Below are positions 12,501 through 25,600 of a stretch of 64,000 nt of DNA, one piece after another. Under the pieces are notes generated by a model, which was not told where the DNA came from, did not search any database, and saw only the letters and a program-made list of their open reading frames with translations. Both the position numbers and the translations under genes were made by a program. The DNA is from Paralvinella palmiformis (taxonomy: Eukaryota > Annelida > Polychaeta > Terebellida > Alvinellidae): positions 1 through 64,000 of the forward strand of contig JAODUP010000273.1 of the NCBI GenBank assembly GCA_025642065.1. The letters are read 5' to 3'. Numbering within the stretch: the first letter of the stretch is position 1; each line of letters starts with the position of its first letter.

Positions 12501-14619
12501 TATTGTATTTTGGAGCCACAATAATATTCATCATGTAAACAACAGAATATCGTTTCTGAAAGGAATAGCACATTGTTAACTACGTCTAACTACAAAATAA
12601 CATCTAGGAAGAAAACACATATCCATTAACAGTTGGCTAATAATCAAAACCGGGGAAGGATAACCCTATGATAAAATCATATTTCCATTACTGGTACTAA
12701 AGGAATTTTCATTTATTTATTTCAACCAAATAAAGTATTCTTTCAATTCTTGACAAATAAGAATGCCCATCGTTGTGATAAATCAGCAGCACATTAAGAT
12801 TATTTTTACTACAATGATAACAATGCATTACAAAAAGGATACAACCTATGCATCCTTAAATTACACAGTAGTGGTTTCAATGCAGTAGCTACAAATCCAA
12901 TAATTGCACAATTTCACTTATCCGTTGGATATTCGCGATGGAATAGTAGTTCGGATTTGCAATGCAGGATCATTTTTAACAACATGCCTTGATTATACGG
13001 TTTATTATATTTTATCATTTACTTAGTAGATAGCCAAGTAATATTTAGAGAAGTTTAGTTGTCACATACAGTAACATGAATGTGGCACATATAACATCTG
13101 ACCTCATTAGTTAATTTGTTTTAAATTTCAGTGATAGTCGTCTTGATTATTTAGTTACTTCATCTGGATCAATCAAGAAGAACCTAAATCGAAGTTTCTA
13201 AGACGAAATATATCCGCCAAGTGAGACTGACCTAACCAGTTAATTTCGTTTCTGGAATATTTCTGTTTCAACATAAAGACGTAAAACAATCGAGACATAA
13301 GTGAACATTTCGCCCGATTAACAGTTCATTTAGTTGTGTACCAGTTGTTCCCGCATGTTTTATACGATAATGGACCAAAGCTCGATACAACATTCTTTAT
13401 GGTACACTACATCTTCTTGGTATCATTTAGCCAATTAACATTGCTCCTGAACTGCTGAAGAGAAAAGATTCTAACAACCATTATGATAAAATGCTATGCA
13501 TACCGATAGTCCATGCGTTATAACAGTTTTCAGTATCGTCATATAAGACGATGTATTAGTTACAACTAACGCATACATCCCGATAGAGTCTGTGTGCAGA
13601 CCATCCGATGTTTTAGGGAAACATTCCAATGGTGGGAATGGGGTTTTTGAAAGTGTCACCCACTTACAGCACACGGAGAAGAAAATCCTTTCTCCATTAA
13701 CGCAGGGTCTTCTTCCATGACATTTCTTCGCAACTTTATTTTGTTTAATCATGGAGAGGTGTCATGTAACTCAGGTAATACTCGTTGGTGATCCTTTGAC
13801 GGAATGCTCATTCTGTTTCGTCATTTAGTCTCTATCAAAATCCAAATAATATTGTGCGGATTGTAGACTTGTTCAATACGAAATGCTTGATACCAAACAT
13901 CAGGTATATACTAAGACACTACCGATATAACTCTGCCTCTTTGAATTTCAATAGTGATTGCATTGCCTACCTTTGGATAAAAGGATAAAACATCAAAGAT
14001 CCTCATTTGTTCTCATCAATAACTTGAATAATCATTATTAATCAGTTAAAATGATTAACTCCGCACACAAAGAAGACATTCATTGCTTAATTGTGACTAC
14101 TGCACTTCCTGGTGATGACATTATGCGAATGGCTTACTTCTTTCAGATGTTCATGATGTATGATAGAAGAGAGCTAACATCATATGAATAGGTATCACGG
14201 ACTAACAGTTGTTCACTTGATGTGTCGAAGGCAAACAAATGCATATAACCACGCTAATTTCTCTGACTTTTTAATGCGTGATCCTGTGTCTTATTCCCAA
14301 AGAAATACCACATATTCCATAGTGAACATCTTCAGTGGAATCAAAACATTTGAAAACGAAACGAGTTGACCACTTGTGCTTCTTTAATTGTGATTGTTAT
14401 TTCTACAACTAAATGCCATGGATATCAATTTTCCTACTTAGTTTGGAGATCGGTGTCTGCCAAAAGCCATGGAAACTCGTGAGTTTAATCAGGTGCTCCG
14501 CATTAAGCAGTCATGTCACAAAGTGTGATTCATTAACACTAAACATCTGATATTTTGCTTAATAAGAGTTTGGTTTAATATGGTTCAGAAATAAAGCTTC
14601 ACCTAATTTAGTATTTGGC
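12501..14619. other. No recognised gene; one unassigned minus ORF
   Basis: Mostly unremarkable AT-rich DNA. A minus-strand open frame of 93 codons at 13,752-13,471 has six cysteines and a basic start (MIKQNKVAKKCHGRR). I recognise no family, and its length is compatible with chance. A plus ORF at 14,184-14,369 is similarly unassigned. Confidence 0.35.
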
Positions 14620-16080
14620 TGGAATATCCAGAAGTCATTCCATTTTATTCTATTTTAGACCAATTTCTAGTATATCATTCATTTCTAAAGTATTAGAAAA
14701 AGGCGTAACCTGTCGATAATATGTTTAATGGGGTTTTTTTTTCAGTCTGCTTACAAACAATGTCACTATATAGAAACTGCTCTTCTAACATTTTATAACG
14801 CTATAGCACTAAACATGGACACAGGAAAGGTCACAGCATTAACACTCTTAGTTTTTATCTGGAGCTTTTGACACCATTGACTATTCTGTTCTTCTAGATC
14901 GCCTCTCTGATTGGTATGGCATATCAGGCACAAGCACTTACCTGGATCCGCTCATTCTTAATAAATAGGTTTTAATCAATAACAATAAGAACATGTTTTT
15001 CAAAGCCAGTGCCTTTGTTTTGAGCTGTTCCCTAAGGCTTTGTTCTTGTACCACTACTGTTTATTCCGTATACCACACCACTAAGTTCACTTATTCACAG
15101 CCATAAATTAGATCATCATTTATATGCAGATGACACCCAAGTATACATATCTTTATCTACAGCAGGCACTGATATTTTCCTTAAACAACATGGTGACTGT
15201 TTGAGTGATATATCTGGCTGGATGATAAACAATAAACTTAGGCTCAATGCCAACAAAACAAATTTTTTCATTATAAGTATATCGAGACAACGCAGCAAAC
15301 TTACTCATTTCTTCCCTACAAATATCCTTAGTCATAGCATCACATACCATCAGACACTGTATGCAATCTTGGTGTTACATTTGATAGGGATTTTAATTTC
15401 AGAAAATATGTTTCTCTGACATAATGCCGCTGCTTCTATCTTATTCGTGACCTTCGCCGTATTCGGCGCTATATTTCTCTTTCAGCACTCATTACTAGTA
15501 GGCTTGATTACTGTAACTCTTTTCTTCATAACATTGCATCTAAGGATATTCTAAAACTTCAGTGTGTTCAGAACTGTTTAGCTAAGGTTATCACACGGTC
15601 TCCTCGGTTTGCCTATTCTGTCCCACTTCCGAAATCTCCACTGGCTCTCCGTTCAATCTCGCATCATATTCAAACTCTGCACTATTGCCTATCAAACTCT
15701 TTCGGCTAGAGAACCTTCATCTCTATTGTCCATGCTTTCCTTAGCACCCAAGCACAGATAACTCCTTTCTTCTAGTTTTCACTTGTTGTCTGTTTCCAGG
15801 GTTAAATCTCATGCAGGGACTCGTGCTTTTTCTGTTGTTGTCCCTACTCTTTTGAATTCACTCTGTAAACATGTTAAGTCATCAAATAGCATAATTTCTT
15901 TCCGTCACCATTTGAAAGCTCACCTTTTCAGATTCGCTTATCCCTCCTAAGCTTGGTTAGCTTTGCATCGTACCCCTACTATGAGTTTGCCCAAACCCTG
16001 TACTAGGTGCGGCTATGAGCTCGATTCCTTTCGAGGATATTGGGGCTATAGAAGTTTTGTAATTAGTATTATTTTATAAA
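14620..16080 (+). mobile_element. LINE family C: reverse transcriptase to 3' end
   Basis: The 3' half of an L2/CR1-like LINE. Reading across frameshifts gives FRPISSISFISKVLEK (14,650), motif A as SGAFDTIDYSVLLDRLSDW (about 14,860), and motif C as LYADDTQVY (15,120-15,146). The last of these keeps both catalytic aspartates. NNKLRLNANKT follows (15,230), then the thumb with ALITSRLDYCNSLLHN-like text (15,490-15,540). The C-terminus has SRVKSHAGTRAF (15,800) and FRHHLKAHLFRFAYP (15,903-15,947) before a stop. A 3' UTR of about 120 bp ends in an ATT-rich stretch. The motif B region (GVPQGS) is corrupted near 15,025. The same family recurs on the minus strand at 54,656-55,005 and 62,557-64,000. 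The 5' half is absent, the usual result of incomplete target-primed reverse transcription. Confidence 0.9.
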
Positions 16081-18214
16081 ATACAAAATTTAAATGGTAT
16101 TAATGTCTTATTATTTCCTCCCGATATTTTGTGTGGAAAAATATTTCGCAAAGTATGAGTCACAAGCTTTGTCCGCTTAACATATCTAGCATTAATGTTT
16201 TTTTTTTAAAACTCTTATTTCTAACCTGGTGAATTGTTTGTTTCAAATGAAACACGTTCTCATATCGTCATTTTATCATATCCAATCCCCGTACTCGGTC
16301 ACTCATTTGCATAATCAAAGCATGAATGAATTCTACTCAATAGTAGCTGTGCAACATTATAAAGCTGTTGGCATTCAAAATCAAATTTGTGTATATTATG
16401 TCGTGCTGAAATGTGCTTTTGTTCTTATTATATCCGTTAAATATAAGTCTGAAAATTAAAATTAGAATACAAATTTAAATTAACAGATCTGTTTCAGTAT
16501 AATTCGTTGAATGGGATATTTTAGTGTTACTCTTATTTGTAATAATGCGATGTATTCAGTCAACACTTTGGTCATTCTTTAGGTTACTAGTCATAATGCC
16601 ACACCTCATAAGATATCATTTGCAAATCCCTAAATTTGTTAATTCAACAATGTCTATCCTAAAATATAAAACACATGTAGTCATACCTCTACACTTTGCA
16701 CGGCATATGTCACTGCCAGTATTTAATTAATTTGACCCCATTTAGTTAGGTCTAGAAACAAAATAATATTTTCAGACTTTTGAAATATGGTTATTTTGTA
16801 TTTTATTGAACTATTTCATTGATATATAATAATGTTTGTTTTGTTCCTTCATGTTATTGAAATATTTCACAGTCATATTTGGACTGTTACATTCTTCGTA
16901 AATATAATTAAATTGAAATAAATGAATACTTAAAATATTGATAGTGTATCTTTGTAATCCTAATTGGAACTAATTCTTTCGCTATTAAGTCCCCATTAAT
17001 TAATTTATTTTCAAATAATGTGTACAAAAAAGGAGCAAATTAAGTCAGTTATGATATAATTTTAATATCTACTCGGGGAAAGTAAAATGGCTAAGAGGAT
17101 ATCAGATCTTCTATGAAAATAGTTTGGGAGTTGTGTGTGTTGATCTTTGTTTTGTTTTTTTGGGTATTAATCAGACACACTATCATATTGGTCATAGGAA
17201 CATTTCTTCTAATTAGATGACTATTCATCTAAACGAAATGTTACACTCCTCACTCGCATAAAGAAAGGATACTGAGCAGCAAGAATTAAGGATGCTGAAC
17301 AAATAAACGATGATAGAAACAGGTATTATGCATAGACAGCTATGACAATATTTATATTGCTAATACTTCATCCATCGATGTACATGTTAATGGAATCTAG
17401 AATGATCATTACTTCGATAACATTTAAACAATTAAATCATCTGAAGTTTAAAGTAAAACTTTGATTAAGATCATGTAATGAATACAAGTATATCTTAAAT
17501 ACTTATTTGGGCCATTTGCAATAGGTGCATACGGTGATGTTTATAAAATTACAAAATCTCTCGAAATTCACTGCTGAAACTCATAGAATTGTTAGTGCAA
17601 TTAGGTAATAAATACACTTTTCCTCTTAACTCATTAAATGCCTTCTCACGAAGATAAAGGGTAATGTTAATTAATCGTCACATTAATATGTTCCCGATTT
17701 AATAGTTAATATATTCATTTTCCAGACAATCGGTGATAATTATCTCCTAATTAGCTTAAATATGTAACTTCATTGTCTGATTATGATTAGCTAATTGTAG
17801 ATAGGTATCGTCTTCTTATGTCTCTGTCGAGCGTTGTTTACACCTATAATTGTTAATGTGATGTATTCGTGATATTCGTGATATTAAGTGGATAAATAAT
17901 GTCCGCAATAACGGCGTGAATTTCAGCAAAACAGTCTACAACTCTAACAATGCGTACAATAATTAATCTAACATAAAATAAAAACATTCTCTAACGATTC
18001 CTTCTTCATGTTTTAAATAATAAGACCACGAATAAAATAAACAATATTTAACCTGAGTGTGATTTCCATTAGTGTATGGTTCACAAAGCTCTATTTGGCA
18101 TTTTCTTGATTACTTGTATGCATTTAAATATTTCTATTACAAAAGATTATCTTGTTATGTGAATATAACATTATCAAGTCGATAAATATTTCTTTATTTC
18201 TATTGTTATTATTG

Positions 18215-18266
<52 letters not shown>

Positions 18267-18639
18267 CGTTTTTGTTGTTGTTGTTGTTATTATTATTATT
18301 ATTGTTAGTAGTAGTAGTAGTAGTATAATTAGTATTATACTATATTTGCATAACAGCTGTTTCAAGCATAAATGCCGTTCTAACGTACTTCACAACGTAA
18401 TTTACATGTTATTGTAAAAACCAAAGATTACAGACAACAACCTAATGAGTAATATTAATAAAAACCAGGTATACTATAATAGATGAATAGATTGAAGATC
18501 ATACAAAGAAAGAAGCGACTATAGATATTAATGGCTATAATGGACTCGAAATAAATAAATCTCTAGTTGATTTTTTAACTGTGTTCAAAGCTCTTCTTTT
18601 TCAGATATTATGAAGTAATGTGTTTCAAGAGACTTGGTG
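16081..18639. other. AT-rich DNA with an ATT microsatellite
   Basis: Nothing was recognised apart from the ATT/GTT tract at 18,201-18,326. Plus ORFs at 16,229-16,459 and 16,524-16,730 have no family features. Confidence 0.5.
18201..18326. repeat. (ATT)n/(GTT)n/(GTA)n trinucleotide tract
   Basis: A run of mostly ATT with GTT and GTA variants. It could be an old LINE or SINE tail, but no element adjoins it visibly. Confidence 0.9.
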
Positions 18640-19481
18640 CTGGATGTTGAAACCTATGTATCCATGTGGTACCGTTTACATTTGATGTTACATGGGTTAG
18701 TGAATCCTAAAATCAGAGACTTATAAATGCAGATGATGGACCACTCAGGGCTTTGTAACTGTGCACTAGAATGTTATATTACAGATGGCACTTCACTGGT
18801 AACGAATTTAGCTGTTTCAGAACTGGTTTGTACGAGATGTCTTCAATATAATGCACACTGCAGATATATAAACACATACCAGTCGATTGGTGCTTGTGGC
18901 ACACCATGTAACCATGTAACATCACCTTATTATAATCTAACCTTGAGGTCGGCGGGATTTGCAGACATCACTGGTGATGTAGCGTCTAAGACGAGGGATA
19001 TTTCGAAAACCCGCATAATTATATCTGCACATAGAGTGAACTTGTCGTTCAACGTTCCTCTTCGAATCATTAAAAACACTCAGATTTCTCACACCAGTTG
19101 TTCAAAGTATAACCATATCACCATGTAAAATAATTACGTTTTGTCAATGAAGAGATTCAACATATTATCGTCTATCTACGATTTAATCCCAAGGCTTGAA
19201 AAATGTGTACATCTGCATAAAGAGAAATATGTCAGAACCTTGTGTGATATTGTGCTCCAACACAACTAGTGAAGAAGGTTCACAATTGACACATACGTTG
19301 TGATTACGTTCATTCAAGTAACGTATCGTCCAGACCAGGGCCTTAGCCTTTATCCGAAAGTGGGAGTGAAGCCGTTCCACGGGGATCTGACGGCTTAGTG
19401 GTGTTCAATAGGCGTATCTCCGAACATTTCTAGCATTCTGGAAAAAACAAGGGAGATTGGATACAGGCCGATAGTTCTTTA

Positions 19482-19673
19482 TGTAATTGTAAATGTTGTT
19501 ATTTTTACGTCCACCTTTATGCACAAGGTAGGCTAAATGGGCGGAACGAGCTCCAAATGTAATGAGGCGAAGTGAAAGATGAAATACCCTTCTGACATAG
19601 CCGGCCGGGGTTTGTATCCAGGTGCTATAGATCAGTGGCCAACCGCGTTAACTGTTAAGCTATGGAGTTGTCC
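19482..19673 (-). mobile_element. tRNA-derived SINE inserted in LINE D
   Basis: 192 bp that interrupt the LINE reading DADLLK / KNYRPVSNLP. On the minus strand it starts GGACAACTCC, has an A-box-like TAGCTTAACAGTTAACGCG and a B-box-like GGATACAAACCCC about 35 bp later. A body follows, and it ends in an A-rich stretch (taaaaataacaaca). It is flanked by a 5-bp direct repeat, 'cttta' on the plus strand at 19,477-19,481 and 19,674-19,678, consistent with a target-site duplication. The 3' part shares a 'tttacg(t/g)ccac' motif with the sequence at 55,096 and 56,855, so that motif may mark a SINE tail family. Function is limited to Pol III transcription and borrowing LINE machinery. Confidence 0.75.
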
Positions 19674-19945
19674 CTTTAAGAGATCAGCATCCAAACCAGC
19701 TTTCTCAAGGAGGAGCCGGATTCGTGCGCTCTTGAATTCCTTTGGTTGCCAATGATCTGTTGACAGTGTCAGTGATGAGAGGAGAAAGCTCAGTGAGATA
19801 CAGCTTTTGAAGCCTTGTAGATACTAGGAATTATAAGGAGCTTTCATTGTTATAGTTCCGATTTCTTATTGAGTAACAGGTATAAAATCAACGAAAAGCT
19901 CCGTCACATTGTTGTTGTTCTCTGGAGTATCTTGGCAGAGTCTTC

Positions 19946-19948
<3 letters not shown>

Positions 19949-20020
<72 letters not shown>
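19949..20020. repeat. (TA)n microsatellite
   Basis: A TA tract with one phase shift near 19,985, inside the LINE D linker region. Confidence 0.95.
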
Positions 20021-20023
<3 letters not shown>

Positions 20024-21020
20024 CACTTATACCCAAATAAATCACAGAAGTTCTATGACATTTCTTCATCAGATGGTCCATTTGGTAGAGAAGGAGTTCC
20101 ACTGCTTCACAACGGATATTATTAATACTGAATATTGCTTCAGTATCATTGCTAGAAGTTTAGACTTTATCAGAGTAGTAATTCATTCTTTTTTATTTTA
20201 AAAGTGTGTTCACAGTAGCACATAGATTTAATCATCAACAAGAAATCTGGTGTGTTGCCATTTATGTTTAGGCTTGCCTCTCAAATTATGGCCTTGTATA
20301 ATTAATATCTATACCATGGATAGCTTGGCTTCAACGTTATGGTTTTGGCTTGTATGTTACGAAGAGAGACATCTCAATGTTTGGCCGGATGTTTCCTAAA
20401 ACATACTGTCTTTTTCGCAAGAGATGCCCTACCAATAGTTACAATAGAGCTCACTTCCTAGTGATCTCTAAACATTCTACACATACACACTGGACACGGC
20501 GGAAGTACAACTCCTATTGATGACTATATACAATTTACGATCACGAACATGTGATGATTCATGCACATGTTGTTGAAGGCGAAGTGAGTTAATTAAATAA
20601 GGATAAGACTGTGCATCACGATTAAAATAAATATCCAGGTAGATGTTCAAATCACAATCAATTATAATCACCCTTGCAATTGTAGCATACCTTGCTTGAA
20701 TCGCGGACCATTCTTCTTGTGACAATAAGTCCATTGTCTCAGGAAAGTAATGGACAGTATACTTATGCAAGGTGCACTCCCCTCCATTTTTGTCTAAGTC
20801 ACTGCACAATTTCTCAAAGTGGGTGTGATTAATCTTCAGCACAACTCAATGTAAAAAAATGCAATGACAGACCAGTCTTATGTATTAGATCTACACCACC
20901 TCCCTCCATGTCTTTATTTCACATAAGGGCACATGTTTCATCGCATATCCATTGGGAACAAACAAGTATATGGATACATATTTTGGATAATGAGTTGCTC
21001 CTCAACCTGATGTGATAAGT

Positions 21021-23390
21021 GGAATTACACCGAGATTAACTTATACACTCTAACCTTTATTATTTGTTAAAAACGTATGTCTGTATCTCGAAGATGGTAA
21101 CATTCCAGTAACCATTAATTGTTACCTGGAAATACTAGAGTATACTTTCCGCTGTTTAATGGTAACATACGTACCTAGACTTGTGACTTTAGCCTTAAAA
21201 CAAAAACGTATACACTCCCACATACCAAGCTGTGGGTGGTAAATATGGTTTGCTACACTTCCCACCTTAATTTCCAAAATGAAATGAACACTCTCAAAAA
21301 TGTTATATTTCAATTTACAAAGCACAAAGACTTATATGGAAACATAAAGCACATTATTTGATTGAAATGTGATTTCCTGAGCTTGTTCATTAAATATCAA
21401 ATTCAAATTCTCAAAAATATAATCCGAACCATGTATCGAAACAATATTTAACTTTAAAAAAAATTAATTCTTTAGTGAATTACGAGTAGCTCCAATTTGT
21501 GAAAGAATAATAAACGATCAATCAATACGATGTAACCTTTGGCAATAGCCAATAATGTTTTGTCATATCTCTGCACACCTATTTATGACATATATTTCAT
21601 GCACACATGTTAAAACACGAGTAGTATCCAGAGTTTAACAAATAACTGTCAATGGTTTAGCTTTCAAGAGCTTAACTCACTATGTACCACTTCACGAAAT
21701 ATTTTAAACAGGCAAAACTCCCCCCAGTACTTAATTTAAAAAATATATTATGGCTAACAGTACAGAAACCGCTGTAAATATTTGACGTTGCACACGAAAA
21801 CAACATAAGATAGGCACCTAATCAACGATGTAAAATATACAGATTTGACATTAATGATTGTACTATTAGTGAAAAGTTTTATTAGATATGTATTAGATAT
21901 TTCGCCTTCTTTTAGGGTAATATTTCCGATCATATTAATGAGAGCAACAATCTATTTCCGGGAATGTTCTCATATCACATTGTTTTATTGAACTCCAATT
22001 CTTGAGACTGGTTCCAATTATTTTCGGCATGTGCTTAATACTCCATCTACCAACATAAGATTCTTTATCTCATTTTCTCATGCGGTAGTCATTAACGAGT
22101 AGAGGAAATTAAATGGAAGATTTGTTACCGCAAATTATATTGCACGCTTTTACCTCATTAAATTAAATTCATGAGATTTGTTTGTTTAAGGAAAATTACG
22201 ATTGTAACAGATGCCGTTATTCTCTTGTTTTCTCTCCATTAATTAATCATCTCCTCTGCTTGAGAGGACATTTGCCTAATCTGATACAAGAAATCCTGTC
22301 AAAGTTTTAAAATATTGCGATTTGTTTCGTTACAGTGTTGATTTAAAGTGTTTATGATAACATTAACATCAGCAAGTGATTTGATTGCAATAATATAATG
22401 ATTGCGACAACAACAATAATAACAATAGTAATAATAATAATAATAATAAATTAGTTACAGCTCTCTATTTAGTGGGCTAATTTAAAGCGCTTTACAAAAA
22501 AAGAGTGAGAAAGAAGTGTTGTATTAAATAAAATATGTATTAAATAAAATATATTCATTAATAAAAATTCCTAATCTATAGGTAACTACATTATTGTTAA
22601 GCCCATCACTTACAATAGACCAATCTAATAATGAAACTGGAGTATTACATGGATCAGATTTCTTCCTATCATGTTTCCCTGGATGAGACTGGTTTAATGA
22701 CTACTATTTGGATGCACGTTTCTAGATCACGATATTTAGCAACAAAATCAACGTGAGTGTATATTAGTTCATATAAATATGTGTGCCAGTTCTTAGTGTA
22801 TCAGTTACATACATATCGGAGTAGTCTTAAATGTCAATTTAGAGATGAAGAAATTGTGATGAATAGAGTTACGGCGAATTGACATACTGAATATAATTCA
22901 CCGAAGAAGATATACTATTTGAAGTTTTGTTTATTACAAAACAATTACAAGAACATATTTTGTATTTGAATATATAGTAAAAAAAGATATTAGGCTATCC
23001 TAGCATCGAATCAAGTTAGGTATTACTTTGTTTATTTTCGAATGTGGTGTATCGTGGGACAAATGCTTGAAGAGGAATGCCTTAGAAGACATTTATCCCT
23101 TTAATTCCGGACCGTCTTCTTTTCTTTTACCTGGTCAATAGCGATGGTTTCCATTTCATATTACTAAAGGTATTACTGACTTTGCATTAGCAGATTGTTA
23201 TCATGATATATTATTAGTATGTTGTTTGTTCAATGCCAAACAAAACTGGAAAAATGTATGTTCAGTCAGGAATATCACACAGGACATCAAAGTCTTATCT
23301 CACAAACGATAACTATTTAACACATAAATTTACCTTATCACTTCCAGATAATCGGCTCAGTGGATCTTAATTTCAACTCTCAAAATGTGT
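21021..23390. other. AT-rich DNA; possible SINE tail near 22.4 kb
   Basis: No gene was seen. A (TAA)n run at about 22,424-22,449 is followed by 'ttagttacagctctctattt' and 'aaagcgctttaca'. This resembles, in reverse, the 3' end of tRNA-type SINEs such as that at 38.1 kb. The match is short and the call weak. A minus ORF at 21,325-21,122 has no known features. Confidence 0.4.
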
Positions 23391-23461
<71 letters not shown>

Positions 23462-23463
23462 CG

Positions 23464-23525
<62 letters not shown>

Positions 23526-23566
23526 CGTATGTATCTTTGGTTTCGTTAATTGACTAAAGTATCTTG

Positions 23567-23639
<73 letters not shown>

Positions 23640-23705
23640 TATATATATATTAATATATATATATAGTTTGCGGGTATGTATCTTTGGTTTCGTTAATTGC
23701 ACTAA
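23391..23705. repeat. Three (TA)n tracts with a duplicated spacer
   Basis: TA runs at about 23,393-23,458, 23,467-23,522 and 23,570-23,634. The spacer with 'gtatgtatctttggtttcgt' occurs twice (about 23,528 and 23,674), so one TA tract plus spacer was duplicated in tandem with a period of about 147 bp. Confidence 0.9.
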
Positions 23706-24619
23706 ACAGGGCTTAGCTTCTAAATATGTATTAGAGTTTTCATATATTGTATCATAAACATTTAAGGGCTTTAAAATATCACAAGTATATGGAGCAAGCT
23801 TATGTTCTTAACACTAAAACAAAATACTAACATTTACAAACGATATTCATGTTGCTGTTTGTAAACCCATTACACCCAATAAAGGTCATAAAATATAACT
23901 GTACTATTGTCTTATATACAATTGATAATGATTCATATTAAAGTTAGACGTTATTCCCAAACTGACGTGAAATAAACGTAATATCAGTATATTGGCTACA
24001 GATAATGAACATTGCATTAGATGTACGTTCATCGGAGCTGAAACAAAACCAAACGGTCAATATTCAAGTTATCATATGGAATCCTTGTCGTGAAACTAAC
24101 CACCAATTTTTAATGGCCTAAACCTAAAAGGCAAAAACAATAAATTACGTATTAGATCCCAGAATCTCATAGTATATGCTATATTCAATGTTAGTAATTC
24201 ATGTAATAAATAGATACCTATTACAATGTGTTTGATACTACCTTTGCTCACAATGCTAGTTATATTTGACCAATAAACTCGTCTAGTAAATACTTCCACC
24301 CGAACGTATCTCGTATTGGTATAATAACCCTTAAGAACTATTTTTCCTTACGACATCTACAACTAATTCGCTTATCTATTGTAGTGAATCATCAATATAA
24401 GAAAATCCAGAAACGCGATATACTTAGTATACTATCGTAGTATATTGAAACAATTGTAACAAACAAAATAATTTTTAAAGAAACAATAGATAAAGAAATG
24501 TTTTAGGCCTTTTGGGGGGGGGGTCAAAGTTGGTAATAAGGTAATTTAGGCCAATTTTCAAATATTGGTGCCAACTATCAGATACCAGTTATTGATATGT
24601 CAAATGATAATTAGTGAAA
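23706..24619. other. AT-rich DNA, nothing recognised
   Basis: No gene. A G10 run lies at 24,514-24,523. A minus ORF at 24,299-24,096 has no known features. Confidence 0.5.
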
Positions 24620-24702
24620 ATAACCGGGTTTCACGATTCGCTATGCTAACGTACCTTTTAATGTTGGCAATATTTTTCAGGGTGGAAAAACCCGGTAATG
24701 AA
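24620..24702. repeat. Imperfect inverted repeat (hairpin)
   Basis: 'accgggttt' at 24,623-24,631 pairs with 'aaacccggt' at 24,688-24,696, and the arms extend imperfectly to about 12 bp. The 55-bp loop is unremarkable. It lies just downstream of a pogo-type transposase remnant and could be part of that element's terminal region. Confidence 0.55.
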
Positions 24703-24785
24703 ATATTGTGAGATGGTGACTAATAATGTTAGGCTCATGTCTGATGTTTAATTATCAGCAGTCATTAAATCAATTGCATTTCCAT

Positions 24786-25151
24786 TCACTTCAGAGCTAG
24801 CAGAGCGCAGGCACGTGGAACATCTTCTTCTGAATTCTCTGTAGCAGTCTCTGGCTGTTGTGGTTTGAGCGATTTAAAGTGGCAATGGGAAAAACAGTGG
24901 GAAATCGGTGATTGTTTAACTAAGTTCGAATCCCGTTGAATTATCCGCATTGGTACCAGCACACTTATGACATTAGGTTCAATCCAGTATTTGGTTAGGA
25001 TCGACTGTCTCTGTATTATCAAACAATAGTGATGTTTTAGATTAGCAATGATTTCGTAGTTCATTGGTTGAGTACGACTAGTTGTATTATGAAGGAGGAA
25101 GACCACCTTAATGGTGTTCAACCTATCAATATGAGAGAGGGGGGGGGGCAA
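24786..25151 (-). pseudogene. pogo/Tigger-like DDE transposase, C-terminal fragment
   Basis: An open frame of 121 codons on the minus strand. Residues about 12-38 read IKVVFLLHNTTSRTQPMNYE then IIANLKHHY. This corresponds to the block of CENP-B/jerky/Tigger transposases (consensus with LPPNTTSLIQPMDQGVI...FK), just after the second catalytic aspartate. Later RIIQRDSNLVKQS and ISHCFSHCHF match the family's 'I.NCW..AGF' region. The usual D of QPMD is N here (QPMN). The N-terminal helix-turn-helix domains and first two catalytic aspartates are missing, so the fragment cannot be active. The protein would have bound transposon ends and cut and pasted DNA at TA targets. The start used is simply the first ATG of the frame. 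Confidence 0.75.
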
Positions 25152-25600
25152 CTTTCTATTTTGGGTAAAGATTTATATTGGGTATTGCATACACGATTGT
25201 AAATATCAAACCAGTCGTTGAACTGGCAATTGAAATACAACTTGTTTCCCTATAACCGGCTCGATTTGTATTAATTTTATGTTGCTGGGATCGAATAATC
25301 ATTTGGAAATAAGTAAAGTTTTCGTTATATCCTAGTTTCTTTGCTATAGAATTAAGTCACTATTTTGTAATATCGCAGTTATATATAACCAACCTTTATT
25401 GTACTTACAATTTACACTTCTGAGTTATGCACTTGTAAATTTAATAGGAAGCGATATCATTTTATATTTCTATTCATATCTGATTTATCTTCGACTAAGT
25501 ATCCATTAGGGACATCGTATGGGATTCTTCACTAAACTCTTTATCAGAATTATATAACATTCTATGTTCATGATATTTCGCTAAAAACTTTTTGTAAACA
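25152..25600. other. AT-rich DNA, nothing recognised
   Basis: No gene and no repeat match, apart from the G10 run at 25,139-25,148 just before it. Confidence 0.5.

Larger units (their letters stand above)
18640..21020 (-). mobile_element. LINE family D, near full-length decayed ORF2 split by a SINE
   Basis: An L2/CR1-like ORF2 on the minus strand. The endonuclease part (about 21,020-20,477) includes GGGVDLIHKTG near 20,900, then IIDCDLNIYLD (GDLNIHLD equivalent) near 20,655. Farther on come LRLQQHVHESSH near 20,580 and LYIVINRS near 20,535. Downstream come VTELFVDFI (about 19,895), PKEFKSARIRLLLEKAGLD (about 19,740-19,695), DADLLK, the inserted SINE, then KNYRPVSNLP (about 19,475). The RT palm gives NERNHNVCVNCEPSS (about 19,305), ITQGS (motif B) and YADVHIFQ (motif C with its second aspartate lost), with about 25 residues missing between them. 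The thumb gives LRRYITSD, KPVLKQLNSLPVK and YKALSG (about 18,960-18,730). A (TA)n tract at 19,949-20,020 lies within the linker. Stops and frameshifts are frequent. Confidence 0.85.

Noticed and set aside
13471..13752. Minus ORF of 93 codons with several cysteines
   Set aside because: No recognised family and no supporting splice or promoter signals; length compatible with chance. Kept only as a note.
18727..19128. Cysteine-containing plus ORF of 133 codons, the longest non-repetitive one nearby
   Set aside because: The minus strand over the same interval reads as the thumb of LINE D (LRRYITSD, KQLNSLPVK, YKALSG), so the plus frame is an antisense shadow.
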